NCBI GenBank assembly: GCA_036259835.1
Contig: DATABA010000046.1
Span: forward strand, 1 to 57,773
Length of the DNA stretch: 57,773 bases
Source: JALYGK01 sp036259835
GTDB lineage: Bacteria; Actinomycetota; UBA4738
Reading direction: 5' to 3'
Shown: piece after piece, positions 51,400-57,773 of the stretch
How the letters are laid out: every line of letters begins with the position of its first letter
Position numbering within the stretch: the stretch's first letter is position 1
The notes under the pieces: generated by a model
Seen by the model: the letters and a program-made list of their open reading frames with translations, nothing else
The model's database searches: none
Told to the model about the DNA's origin: nothing
Made by a program: the position numbers and the translations under genes

Positions 51400-53304
51400 C
51401 TAGCAGGCGTACCGTTTCCAGGTCCCTGAGATCGACGGCGTCTTGGTGCTGTAGTGCGCGCCGCCGAGCCAGATGGTCCCGCCCGTACCCTGCGCCATGA
51501 ACATCGGGTGCAGTTCCCTCTTTCCACGGTGGTACGTGTCGCACACCTTGACGCCCACGTATGTGCGCACGTTGCTGGTGTATCCGTTGCCCTGGGCGCC
51601 GAGTGCCTCGGCGGGAGCGCCGTAGCTGCCGAGATAATCGCGCGCCACAAACTCGTTATGCATCCCGTTCATGTTGACGCTCCGGTCCTTGTCGAAGTGC
51701 GAGTCCAGGCCGCTGGGATTCCCCGTGTCCGCGTAGCAGGAGTCGATGACCTTGTGTCGGCTCGTCCTCCATACGCCTTTTTGGCGGAAACCCCCCACGT
51801 TCGGTGGGCACCAACTGCTGTAGCTGAACTGTTGCTTACCGATCAGAGCGCCGTTGGCGCTGCACGTACCGTTTCCGCACGTGTACCAGCTGACCTCGTA
51901 CGTCCCCTTGGCTGCAAAACCGAAGTCATCGCCTCCCAGAGGGCTGTCCAGCAGCTGGTCTGTATCGCTGGTCGCTCCGCTCGGCCAGGCAATCTTCTTG
52001 CATTTGTTATCGAAGTTGATTCCGTACATGTGAATCCCTGAATGCGCCGCAACTGGAGGCGGCGTGGCAGCCGGCCAATCGCCCTCCACACCCTGATATC
52101 CGAAGTACCTCACACAGAGCCTGTAGTTGGGCAGGCGTGGATTCCCGCTAATTCTGAAGGTCGCGTTCGAGGAGCCGCCCGTGGCCGTCAGCGTGTATGC
52201 ATAGTTGACGACCTGCGTCCAGACGTCTGATGTGTCGAGATTGTAATTGCTGTCGCCCGAGTACTCGGCGGTGATAGACCGATTTCCTACCGTGTTGTAA
52301 GTCGTCGAGCACTGCGCCGTGCCTGACGACGAGAGCGAGACCGGGGTACAGATTTGCGTGCTGCCTTCCTTGAAGGTGACGGTCCCGGTCGGCGTTCCGG
52401 CCCCTGGAACTACCACAGTCACCGCTGCGGTGTACGTCACTTGTTGCCCCGTCTTGACGGGGCCCGGGGAACTGAGGCCGACCTGAGTGTTGGCCTTGTT
52501 CACCGTTTGGGTGATGCCGGTTTCGGTGGTGCTGCTCAAGAACTCGGTATCACCGGAGAATTCGGCACTGACCGCATGTGGACTATCGACGGCCATGAAA
52601 TTCGTGCCGCACTGCGCTTTCCCCGTTGTGGGAGTGCCAAGAGGTTGGAGCGTACAGCTCGAAATGTCGGTCGTATCGTTCTTGAACTTCACGGTTCCGG
52701 TCGGCGTCCCGGCGCCGGGAGGGACAACCGCGACCGTGGCCGTGTATGTCACCGACTGGCCGCTGACGGTGGTGTTGTCCGCGTCTGAGGACGTGAGGGT
52801 GGTGGTGGTGGCCGCCTTGTTAACCGTCTGGACGTGCGAAGCGCTTTCGCTTGGCTGGTGGCCGGATGTCGCGTCCCCCGAGTAGAACGCCTTGATGGTG
52901 CGCTCTCCCGCGGTGCCGTGAGCTGCGGGGCAAGTGGCCTCTCCACTCGCATTGAGTTCCCTGGCGCCGCACCCGCTTATCGTGGAGCCGCCTTCTTGGA
53001 AGTCGACCGTTCCCGCTGTGACGGGAACGGTCCCGAGGACGGAATCCGTCGACTCAACCTTCGCGGTATAGGTGACCTCTTCTCCGACCACCGAAGGATT
53101 CGTGTTAGCGGAAACCGTCGTTCCCGTGTCCGGAAACGACGGAACCTGCGCAAGAGACATCGCGGACGCCGTTTGAAGAACGCCCCCTAGTAAAGCGATT
53201 GCTCCAGCCATGGCAACCCACGTCGCCACGCGTCGCCCTCCTTTGTGGGCTGAGTTCCTGGTCCGGCGCAATCCAAAGGGCGAAAATGTCGGAAATTTGG
53301 TCAT
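51400..53304 (-). CDS. Secreted Ig-like repeat protein with uncharacterised C-terminal domain
   Basis: 634 residues; AAGGA lies 6 bases before the ATG. A long signal peptide ends near VLQTASAMSLA. Three bacterial Ig-like (Big_3/Ig_5 type) repeats follow, about 60-160, 165-265 and 270-365. Each has a VTYTA strand, a GTPTGTVxFK strand and an S-AEYSGD end. The remaining 265 residues are Cys-rich and unassigned; near the end VKVCDTYHRGKRELHPMF resembles a histidine-containing D-xxHxxxELHP motif seen in some secreted hydrolase-associated domains. Likely a surface or secreted adhesin or enzyme. Confidence 0.8.
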   Translation of the reverse strand: MTKFPTFSPFGLRRTRNSAHKGGRRVATWVAMAGAIALLGGVLQTASAMSLAQVPSFPDTGTTVSANTNPSVVGEEVTYTAKVESTDSVLGTVPVTAGTVDFQEGGSTISGCGARELNASGEATCPAAHGTAGERTIKAFYSGDATSGHQPSESASHVQTVNKAATTTTLTSSDADNTTVSGQSVTYTATVAVVPPGAGTPTGTVKFKNDTTDISSCTLQPLGTPTTGKAQCGTNFMAVDSPHAVSAEFSGDTEFLSSTTETGITQTVNKANTQVGLSSPGPVKTGQQVTYTAAVTVVVPGAGTPTGTVTFKEGSTQICTPVSLSSSGTAQCSTTYNTVGNRSITAEYSGDSNYNLDTSDVWTQVVNYAYTLTATGGSSNATFRISGNPRLPNYRLCVRYFGYQGVEGDWPAATPPPVAAHSGIHMYGINFDNKCKKIAWPSGATSDTDQLLDSPLGGDDFGFAAKGTYEVSWYTCGNGTCSANGALIGKQQFSYSSWCPPNVGGFRQKGVWRTSRHKVIDSCYADTGNPSGLDSHFDKDRSVNMNGMHNEFVARDYLGSYGAPAEALGAQGNGYTSNVRTYVGVKVCDTYHRGKRELHPMFMAQGTGGTIWLGGAHYSTKTPSISGTWKRYAC

Positions 53305-53537
53305 GACTAGTCCTTAGCGAGCGGGCGGGACGATAAACAGTTCTATCTCGCCGGTGCGAGCAGAGTCAAGATCAGCGGTCAGCACGAATCCTCTCGGTCA
53401 AAAAGGCTTGGCTCGACACTAGCAGACGAACAGTTCGAACTCGGCGGCTAGATGGTGACAGCCCGATCAGTGGGCGTGGGCGGGGGAAGTACGCGCCACG
53501 GCAGCTGGTCAAGCGCCGTCCGTTAGTGCTGAAGCAG

Positions 53538-53611
53538 TGGAGGCGGGGACCGGAATTGAACCGGTGTACGAGGTTTTGCAGACCTCTGCCTAACCACTCG
53601 GCCACCCCGCC
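53538..53611 (-). tRNA. tRNA-Cys (GCA), CCA encoded
   Basis: Minus-strand cloverleaf. Acceptor GGCGGGG/CCCCGCC with discriminator T, followed by an encoded CCA (53540-53538). D arm region GGCCGAGTGG, anticodon loop CTGCAAA giving anticodon GCA, and T arm CCGGTTCAATTCCGG. Confidence 0.95.
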
Positions 53612-53732
53612 GCAAGTCGAGCAAGACAAAGTCTAACCGGGCTAACCACTAGAAACGGTGCGCATTCGGCGCCACATCGCCTACAAGCAGCCGTTCTCGC
53701 TCGATTTGGAGGCGGACTCGCGATAGGGCCGG

Positions 53733-54179
53733 TTACAGCCTGAGCGCCCGAGTCGGCGCCATTACCGCCTGGGGATCCTCGCGCCAGATCTCCGGCTGCA
53801 CGTCGATATAGAGCTCGATCTCGTTCCCGTCCGGGTCAGTGATGTAGATGCTGTGCGACACGTGATGGTCGGCGGTGCCGATCACGTTCGCGCCGGCGTC
53901 CACCAACTCACGGAGCGCGTTGCGAAGGTCGTCGTCGCTCTCCCCGATCTTCAACCCGAAGTGGTACATGCCCACGCGCCGGCCCTGCGGGATCGGCTGC
54001 GCGTCGGGGCCGACCTCGAGCAGCAACAGCTCGTGATGGGTCCGGCCTGAACTAAACATGGCCATCTGACCCGGGATTCCGACGATCTCGTTCCACCCGA
54101 GCACGTCTCGGTAGAACTGCCTGGACCGCTCGACGTCGCGGACGTACAGGACGATGTGGCCGAGCTCCTTGACCTGCAT
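53733..54179 (-). CDS. VOC (glyoxalase/extradiol dioxygenase-fold) protein
   Basis: 148 residues from the ATG at 54179, with GAGGAG upstream. Two beta-alpha-beta-beta-beta units: LGHIVLYVRDVERSRQFYRD and MYHFGLKIGESDDDL, and a metal-ligand Glu in SIYITDPDGNEIELYID. It could be a dioxygenase, a lyase or an antibiotic-binding protein. It is the downstream gene of a two-gene unit with the cupin (32 bp apart). Confidence 0.85.
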   Translation of the reverse strand: MQVKELGHIVLYVRDVERSRQFYRDVLGWNEIVGIPGQMAMFSSGRTHHELLLLEVGPDAQPIPQGRRVGMYHFGLKIGESDDDLRNALRELVDAGANVIGTADHHVSHSIYITDPDGNEIELYIDVQPEIWREDPQAVMAPTRALRL

Positions 54180-54211
54180 TTGGATCTCCTCTCTCTGTCG
54201 CCTCCGCTTAC

Positions 54212-54616
54212 CTAACGCACGTTGCCGCCCAGATATTCGGCGTCGGTGACGTGTGCGCCCCATTCTGACTCCGGGCCGTCGGCGGGCGCTTCCCACATGG
54301 CGATGTGGGTCATGAAATGGTCAGACGCTGCTCCGTGCCAGTGCCATTCGCCCGGAGGCGTGTAGATCGTGTCGCCCGGCCGGATCTCGACGATGTCACC
54401 GCCACGGGCTTGGACCCGCCCCCGCCCCTCGGTGACGTGCAACGTCTGTCCAACCGCGTGGGCATGCCAGGCGTTTCGAGAGCCGGGAGAGAAGCGGACG
54501 ACGCTGACCCGCATCCGGGATGGCTCTTCTCCTCTGGCAACGACGTCTAGCCACACGTCTCCGATGAACATGTCGGTGGACCCCTTCGCCGTAGGCTGCT
54601 TCGGCTGAATCTCCAA
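54212..54616 (-). CDS. Small cupin-domain protein
   Basis: 134 residues from a TTG at 54616, chosen because AAGGAG lies 5 bases upstream and the protein then begins LEIQPKQPTAKGSTDMFIGD, as in related small cupins. Cupin motif 1 is SRNAWHAHAVGQTLHVTEG and motif 2 is PGDTIYTPPGEWHWHGAA. It binds a metal through the His cluster. Homologues are annotated as quercetinase-like or carboxymuconolactone-associated cupins. The same frame runs upstream into an LtrA remnant, which is treated as decayed and not part of this gene. Confidence 0.8.
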   Translation of the reverse strand: MEIQPKQPTAKGSTDMFIGDVWLDVVARGEEPSRMRVSVVRFSPGSRNAWHAHAVGQTLHVTEGRGRVQARGGDIVEIRPGDTIYTPPGEWHWHGAASDHFMTHIAMWEAPADGPESEWGAHVTDAEYLGGNVR

Positions 54617-54712
54617 CTCATCTCCTTCCTCGAGGACGGCGGCTTCGGCCGCTTGTTCTGGCGCGCTCCGCCTCTTCCATGGTGAACGCCCCGCGGCGGC
54701 TCCGGATCCAGG

Positions 54713-55000
54713 CCGCTCCTCTCGATGCTGAATGAACTCATAGGCGATCAGCGAAACGCACACTGCCGCAACGATCCCAGCGCGGCAAGGCCAGGCACCT
54801 CCCCCGTCAGGGGGGAGCAGCCCAAGCGAGACGGCTGCCGCGATCGGTCGCCCGCGGCCCAGACCGCCCCGGATGCAGACGTAGCGCGACGTGGCCAGCA
54901 GATAAAAGGCGATCCCGCCGAAGAGGCCGAGCGCTGGAAGATTTCCGAGCGGAGCGGAGATGTGCGCGAGTGTGGTCTTCAAGCCAAACGCGAACAGAAC
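54713..55000 (-). pseudogene. C-terminal remnant of an LtrA-like membrane protein
   Basis: The minus-strand frame reads VLFAFGLKTTLAHISAPLGN, LPALGLFGGIAFYLLA and AAVCVSLIAYEFIQHREE, matching the C-terminal helices of low-temperature-requirement A (LtrA) proteins. The rest of LtrA is missing. Two internal stretches make better sense after a single-base change followed by a compensating one: around 54790-54840 the alternative frame gives LTGEVPGLAAL, and around 54860-54895 it gives HVALRL. It is open into the cupin frame. Confidence 0.6.
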
Positions 55001-55004
55001 GGGC

Positions 55005-55070
55005 CGACGCCAGCTGCAACTCCTCGGCGTCCCCTATTCGGCTCAGTTCCTCATCGCTCCACGTGGTCAT
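55005..55070 (-). pseudogene. N-terminal fragment of a DUF2255-like gene
   Basis: An ATG at 55070 encodes MTTWSDEELSRIGDAEELQL and then departs from the family. This is the normal opening of DUF2255 proteins, which continue for about 100 more residues. Here the sequence runs into the LtrA remnant within a few bases, in another frame. It looks like a deletion junction between two former genes. Confidence 0.55.
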
Positions 55071-55121
55071 CGGCCTTCACACTGTGGCGACGACCTTCCC
55101 CTGGGGCGCCGGCCGGTCGCT

Positions 55122-55643
55122 TCACCCCTTGACCGAGGGTCGCTTGCGTCCTGGATCCGACCTCGGCACTCCGGGTGAAGCCATTTCTTCGCGGAGAGCC
55201 GCGTCGACCGCCGCAAGAGCGGCGCGTATCTGGTCTTCCGGCATGGCGAACCGAGCGCGGACGTCGTCGAACACGGGCGAGACGGCCCGGCTTGCCGCCC
55301 GCCACGCGGTCAGCCCAGAACGGCTCAAGGCGACCAGGTAGGACCGCCCGTCCGCGGGGTTGCTGAGCCGCACGAGGTGCCCTCGAGCCTCATAGCGCCG
55401 GACCCATTCGGAAATGGTCGTGAGCGGTGCGCCGAGAACCGAGCTGAGCTCGCTGGGGGTCAGCGGACCGACGTCGCGCAACGCGCTGTAGAAGGCGTAG
55501 TCGCTCGGAGCCAGCCCCGTGCCTGCAAGCGCTCGCTCGATGACTTGGCCCACCATTCGGTTGGCCACGAAGAGCTCGAAAAACACCCCCACGCGCTGTT
55601 GCGCAGCGTCGTCGCGCTTCACAACCGAATCCTCGTTCGTCAC
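55122..55643 (-). CDS. MarR family transcriptional regulator
   Basis: 173 residues. Winged helix-turn-helix core: LAPSDYAFYSALRDVGPLTP, SELSSVLGAPLTTISEWVRR (recognition helix), and the wing YEARGHLVRLSNPADGRSYL. N- and C-terminal helices form the dimer. The promoter side faces two palindromes at 55669-55705, so autoregulation and control of the divergent S41-like gene are likely. Phenolic or lipophilic ligands are typical for the family. Confidence 0.9.
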   Translation of the reverse strand: MTNEDSVVKRDDAAQQRVGVFFELFVANRMVGQVIERALAGTGLAPSDYAFYSALRDVGPLTPSELSSVLGAPLTTISEWVRRYEARGHLVRLSNPADGRSYLVALSRSGLTAWRAASRAVSPVFDDVRARFAMPEDQIRAALAAVDAALREEMASPGVPRSDPGRKRPSVKG

Positions 55644-55668
55644 GTGGGGACCCTCAGCTCACCGGGCA

Positions 55669-55688
55669 ATACTACGACCTCGTAGTAT
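55669..55688. promoter_or_regulatory. Probable MarR operator 1
   Basis: A perfect dyad with 9-bp arms, ATACTACGA and TCGTAGTAT, around CC. It lies 25 bp upstream of the marR start, in the 85-bp divergent gap. Confidence 0.75.
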
Positions 55689-55691
55689 ATG

Positions 55692-55705
55692 CTACGAAGT
55701 CGTAG
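55692..55705. promoter_or_regulatory. Probable MarR operator 2
   Basis: CTACGA and TCGTAG around AG repeat the half-site of operator 1 and are centred about 20 bp from it, two helical turns, favouring cooperative binding on one face. It lies 23 bp before the S41-like start codon. Confidence 0.72.
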
Positions 55706-55728
55706 TAGGGCAGGCAGGAGGTTAACTG

Positions 55729-57024
55729 TTGCGGGCGTGGATGAGGTTGGCCATCGCGGTTCTCCTGCTTGCGTCCTGCACGTCGGGTGGGCGTCGACAG
55801 ACGCTCCCGGCCAGCGATCTGACGATCCCGCCTGCCGCCACACGAGCCCAGGACGTTGCGACCGCCATCGACGAATACCTTCAGTCGCATCCTGATCCGG
55901 ATTTCGCGGTACGCAGATCGCGGCTATTGGACGAGGCCAACGAGCTGAAGGTGCGTGCCGACGATCTGCCTGCCAGTGCCTTTCTTGTCGAGCTGATGCG
56001 TTTGCTGGCCCTCCCGGGGAGGGTTGGAGGCCGGGACGGACACACCGGCGTCTTTCCGCTCGACGATCACCAAACCGAGCTCCACCTGCTCCCTCTTCGT
56101 CTGTACTGGTTCCCGGACGGGATGATGGTGGTCGACGCCACGGCTCCCTACCGCCATCTCGTGGGCAGCGAGATCGTCGCCATTGGTACACAAAGGATCC
56201 AGCAAGCGATCGATGCCGTCGAACCGCTCGTGCCGCGGGACAACGTGATGACGATGAAGGCGCGGCTCCCTCAGTACCTCGTGGTCACAGAGATTCTCGA
56301 AGGGCTCCGTATCGCTCCAGCCGGAGCAACGACGCTCGAGTTTCGAAGGGACCGGACGCGGTTTCGGGATACCGTGCACCCCATCTCTGCCGAACAGTTC
56401 GCGGATCGGTTTGCCATCTGGCACGAAATGATCCCGCCATCGCTCCCTGAGCGTGACGAACCCCTCTACCTCAGGAACGTCTCGAAAGAGTTCGTGCTCA
56501 CCTACCTCGAGAGGCAGGACACGCTCTACCTCCAGTACAACCAGGCAACATTCGACACCTCGGACCTCTCTCGGCGGCTCACGCGGCTGATTCGCCACCG
56601 GGAGCCTGCGAAGCTCGTGATCGATCTCCGGCACAATCCCGGCGGCGACAACACGACGTACCGCTCACTTCTCGGTGCGATCAAACGATCGGCTCTGAAC
56701 CGCCCCGGGCGCCTCTTCGCCATCATTGGCCGATCGACGTTTTCGGCGGCCGGGCACTTCGCGACCGAACTCGAGCGCGAGACCCACGTCACGTTCGCGG
56801 GTGAGTTAGGCGGCTACAGCCCGAATGGATTCGGCGACCCGAATTACGCCGTCCTCATGGCATCGGGAATCATCGTCAACGTGGGGGCGGTCTACTGGGA
56901 GAAGAGCCGTGCCGGCGATCGCAGGCTGGCGGTCCGTCCCGCGATTCGCGGTATCACCCGGTCCGATGATTTCTTCTCCAGGCGGGACCCGGTCCTTGAA
57001 GCGATCCTCGTGGAGCGGTCCTGA
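55729..57024 (+). CDS. S41-like peptidase lipoprotein
   Basis: 431 residues from the TTG at 55729, supported by AGGAGG 7 bases upstream (an ATG at 55741 is less well spaced). Lipobox LLLASCTSGG. The C-terminal half holds an S41/C-terminal-processing-protease-like core: KLVIDLRHNPGGDNTTYRS, nucleophile Ser region IGRSTFSAAGHFATELER and AGELGGYSPNGFGD. A PDZ-like region may lie in between (HLVGSEIVAIGTQRIQQAID). The usual catalytic Lys of CTPs is not obvious. It is divergent from marR and probably under its control. Confidence 0.8.
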   Translation: MRAWMRLAIAVLLLASCTSGGRRQTLPASDLTIPPAATRAQDVATAIDEYLQSHPDPDFAVRRSRLLDEANELKVRADDLPASAFLVELMRLLALPGRVGGRDGHTGVFPLDDHQTELHLLPLRLYWFPDGMMVVDATAPYRHLVGSEIVAIGTQRIQQAIDAVEPLVPRDNVMTMKARLPQYLVVTEILEGLRIAPAGATTLEFRRDRTRFRDTVHPISAEQFADRFAIWHEMIPPSLPERDEPLYLRNVSKEFVLTYLERQDTLYLQYNQATFDTSDLSRRLTRLIRHREPAKLVIDLRHNPGGDNTTYRSLLGAIKRSALNRPGRLFAIIGRSTFSAAGHFATELERETHVTFAGELGGYSPNGFGDPNYAVLMASGIIVNVGAVYWEKSRAGDRRLAVRPAIRGITRSDDFFSRRDPVLEAILVERS

Positions 57025-57071
57025 GATGGATAGAGGCCCCTCTTGGGGCCCAACGCGCAGAGTGTTTCCCT

Positions 57072-57147
<76 letters not shown>

Positions 57148-57175
57148 GTGAGGACCAATTCTACCAACGGACCGC

Positions 57176-57607
57176 CTACGTGCCGGTGGAGCCGAAGCCG
57201 CCGGTCCCCCGCTCGGAGGCTGGTAGTTCGTGCGCCCACGCCGGCTCCACAACGGCAATCGGTACAACCAACAGCTGGGCGATTCGATCTCCCCTGGTGA
57301 TCGTCACGGTATCCCGACGATCGAGATTCACGACGGCACATGTGAGTTCGCCGCGGTAGCCGGAGTCGATCAGGCCCGGCGAGTTGGCCAAGGTCAGTCC
57401 TCGCCGGGACGCCAACCCCGACCTGGGAAGCACCAGTCCCGCGTATCCATCCGGTATGGCAACGGCCAGTCCGGTCGGAACGAGCGCTCGCGCGCCTGGC
57501 GGCACGAGGACGGACGCGGCTGCGGCGAGGTCCAACGCTGCGTCGCCAGACCGGGCGTAGGCGGGGAGGACAGCGTCATCGTCCAGTCGCTGGAACAGCA
57601 GCTCCAC
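57176..57607 (-). CDS. dut: dUTP diphosphatase
   Basis: 143 residues from a GTG at 57607. A trimeric dUTPase with motif 1 (SGDAALDLAAAA), motif 2 (LPRSGLASRRGL), motif 3 (GLIDSGYRGELTCAVVN), motif 4 (GDRIAQLLVVP) and the C-terminal motif 5 RGTGGFGSTGT. It removes dUTP and makes dUMP for thymidylate synthesis. It lies 34 bp downstream of nrdJ, linking it to deoxynucleotide supply. Confidence 0.96.
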   Translation of the reverse strand: MELLFQRLDDDAVLPAYARSGDAALDLAAAASVLVPPGARALVPTGLAVAIPDGYAGLVLPRSGLASRRGLTLANSPGLIDSGYRGELTCAVVNLDRRDTVTITRGDRIAQLLVVPIAVVEPAWAHELPASERGTGGFGSTGT

Positions 57608-57641
57608 GTGCGACCGCCCTCGGCCGCTCAGGAAGCCTCCG

Positions 57642-57773
57642 TTATGAGCAGCCGCTGGTCGAGCCGCACCCCGTGCACACGTAGCACGACCCCGCTGGCT
57701 GCATCCTGGCCCCGCAGGAGTAGCAGAGCGGCGCGTCCAGGACACGGGCTTCGGGGCGGTCCACGACCGGCTG
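57642..57773 (-). CDS. nrdJ: Vitamin B12-dependent ribonucleotide reductase, C-terminal end only
   Basis: 43 codons and a TAA at 57644-57642 are visible; the gene continues beyond the window. The end carries the zinc-ribbon CYSCGARMQPAGSCYVCTGC followed by GSTSGCS, characteristic of the C-terminus of class II (NrdJ) reductases. It should reduce ribonucleotides using adenosylcobalamin. The assignment rests on this tail alone. Confidence 0.78.
   Translation of the reverse strand, partial: QPVVDRPEARVLDAPLCYSCGARMQPAGSCYVCTGCGSTSGCS

Noticed and set aside
53440..53450. GAACAGTTC as another SOS box
   Set aside because: The spacer between GAAC and GTTC is one base instead of four, so it does not fit the LexA consensus.

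Overview
This is a high-GC bacterial chromosome segment that most resembles an Actinomycetota genome, probably an uncultured or deep-branching lineage. The placement rests on gene order rather than on a marker tree. The left half carries several blocks kept together in actinobacteria: alaS-rarA-aspS-hisS, dtd-relA-apt-secF-secD-yajC, ruvB-ruvA-ruvC-yebC-pdxT-pdxS, and pimA-like/patA-like/pgsA-like-HIT-thrS. A Gram-positive/actinobacterial type LexA box at ruvC and a class II ribonucleotide reductase tail (nrdJ) next to dut at the right edge agree with this.

Layout. 1-33 kb is mostly housekeeping on the minus strand: aminoacyl-tRNA synthetases (Ala, Asp, His, Thr; Trp on the plus strand), proofreading and stringent response (dtd, relA), protein export (yajC-secD-secF), recombination (ruvCAB with terminator and SOS box), pyridoxal phosphate synthesis (pdxS/pdxT), a phosphatidylinositol-mannoside-like lipid cluster, and lemA/htpX. 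Two plus-strand genes break the conserved blocks: an AHL-lactonase-like metallo-beta-lactamase gene between apt and relA, and an EF-G2 type GTPase between HIT and the pgsA-like gene.

32.6-41.9 kb is envelope-related and less familiar. An ECF sigma factor lies between two single-pass membrane proteins that share a cysteine-bracketed extracytoplasmic motif. A branched-chain-amino-acid-type ABC system follows: a substrate-binding lipoprotein, LivH, and a fused LivM-LivG. Three uncharacterised exported proteins are interleaved, two of them apparent paralogues on opposite strands, and no LivF is seen.

41.9-57.2 kb is accessory. Four tRNA genes (Val-CAC, Val-GAC, Cys-GCA, Gly-GCC), all on the minus strand, are separated by cargo: a kelch-like lipoprotein, a hydrolase-cyclase fusion, EamA and MFS transporters, a GH25 lysozyme, an Ig-repeat protein, VOC and cupin proteins, a rearrangement scar with DUF2255 and LtrA remnants, a MarR regulator with two palindromic operators, and an S41-like lipoprotein. 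The window ends with dut and the 3' end of nrdJ. No rRNA, CRISPR array, transposase or integrase was recognised.
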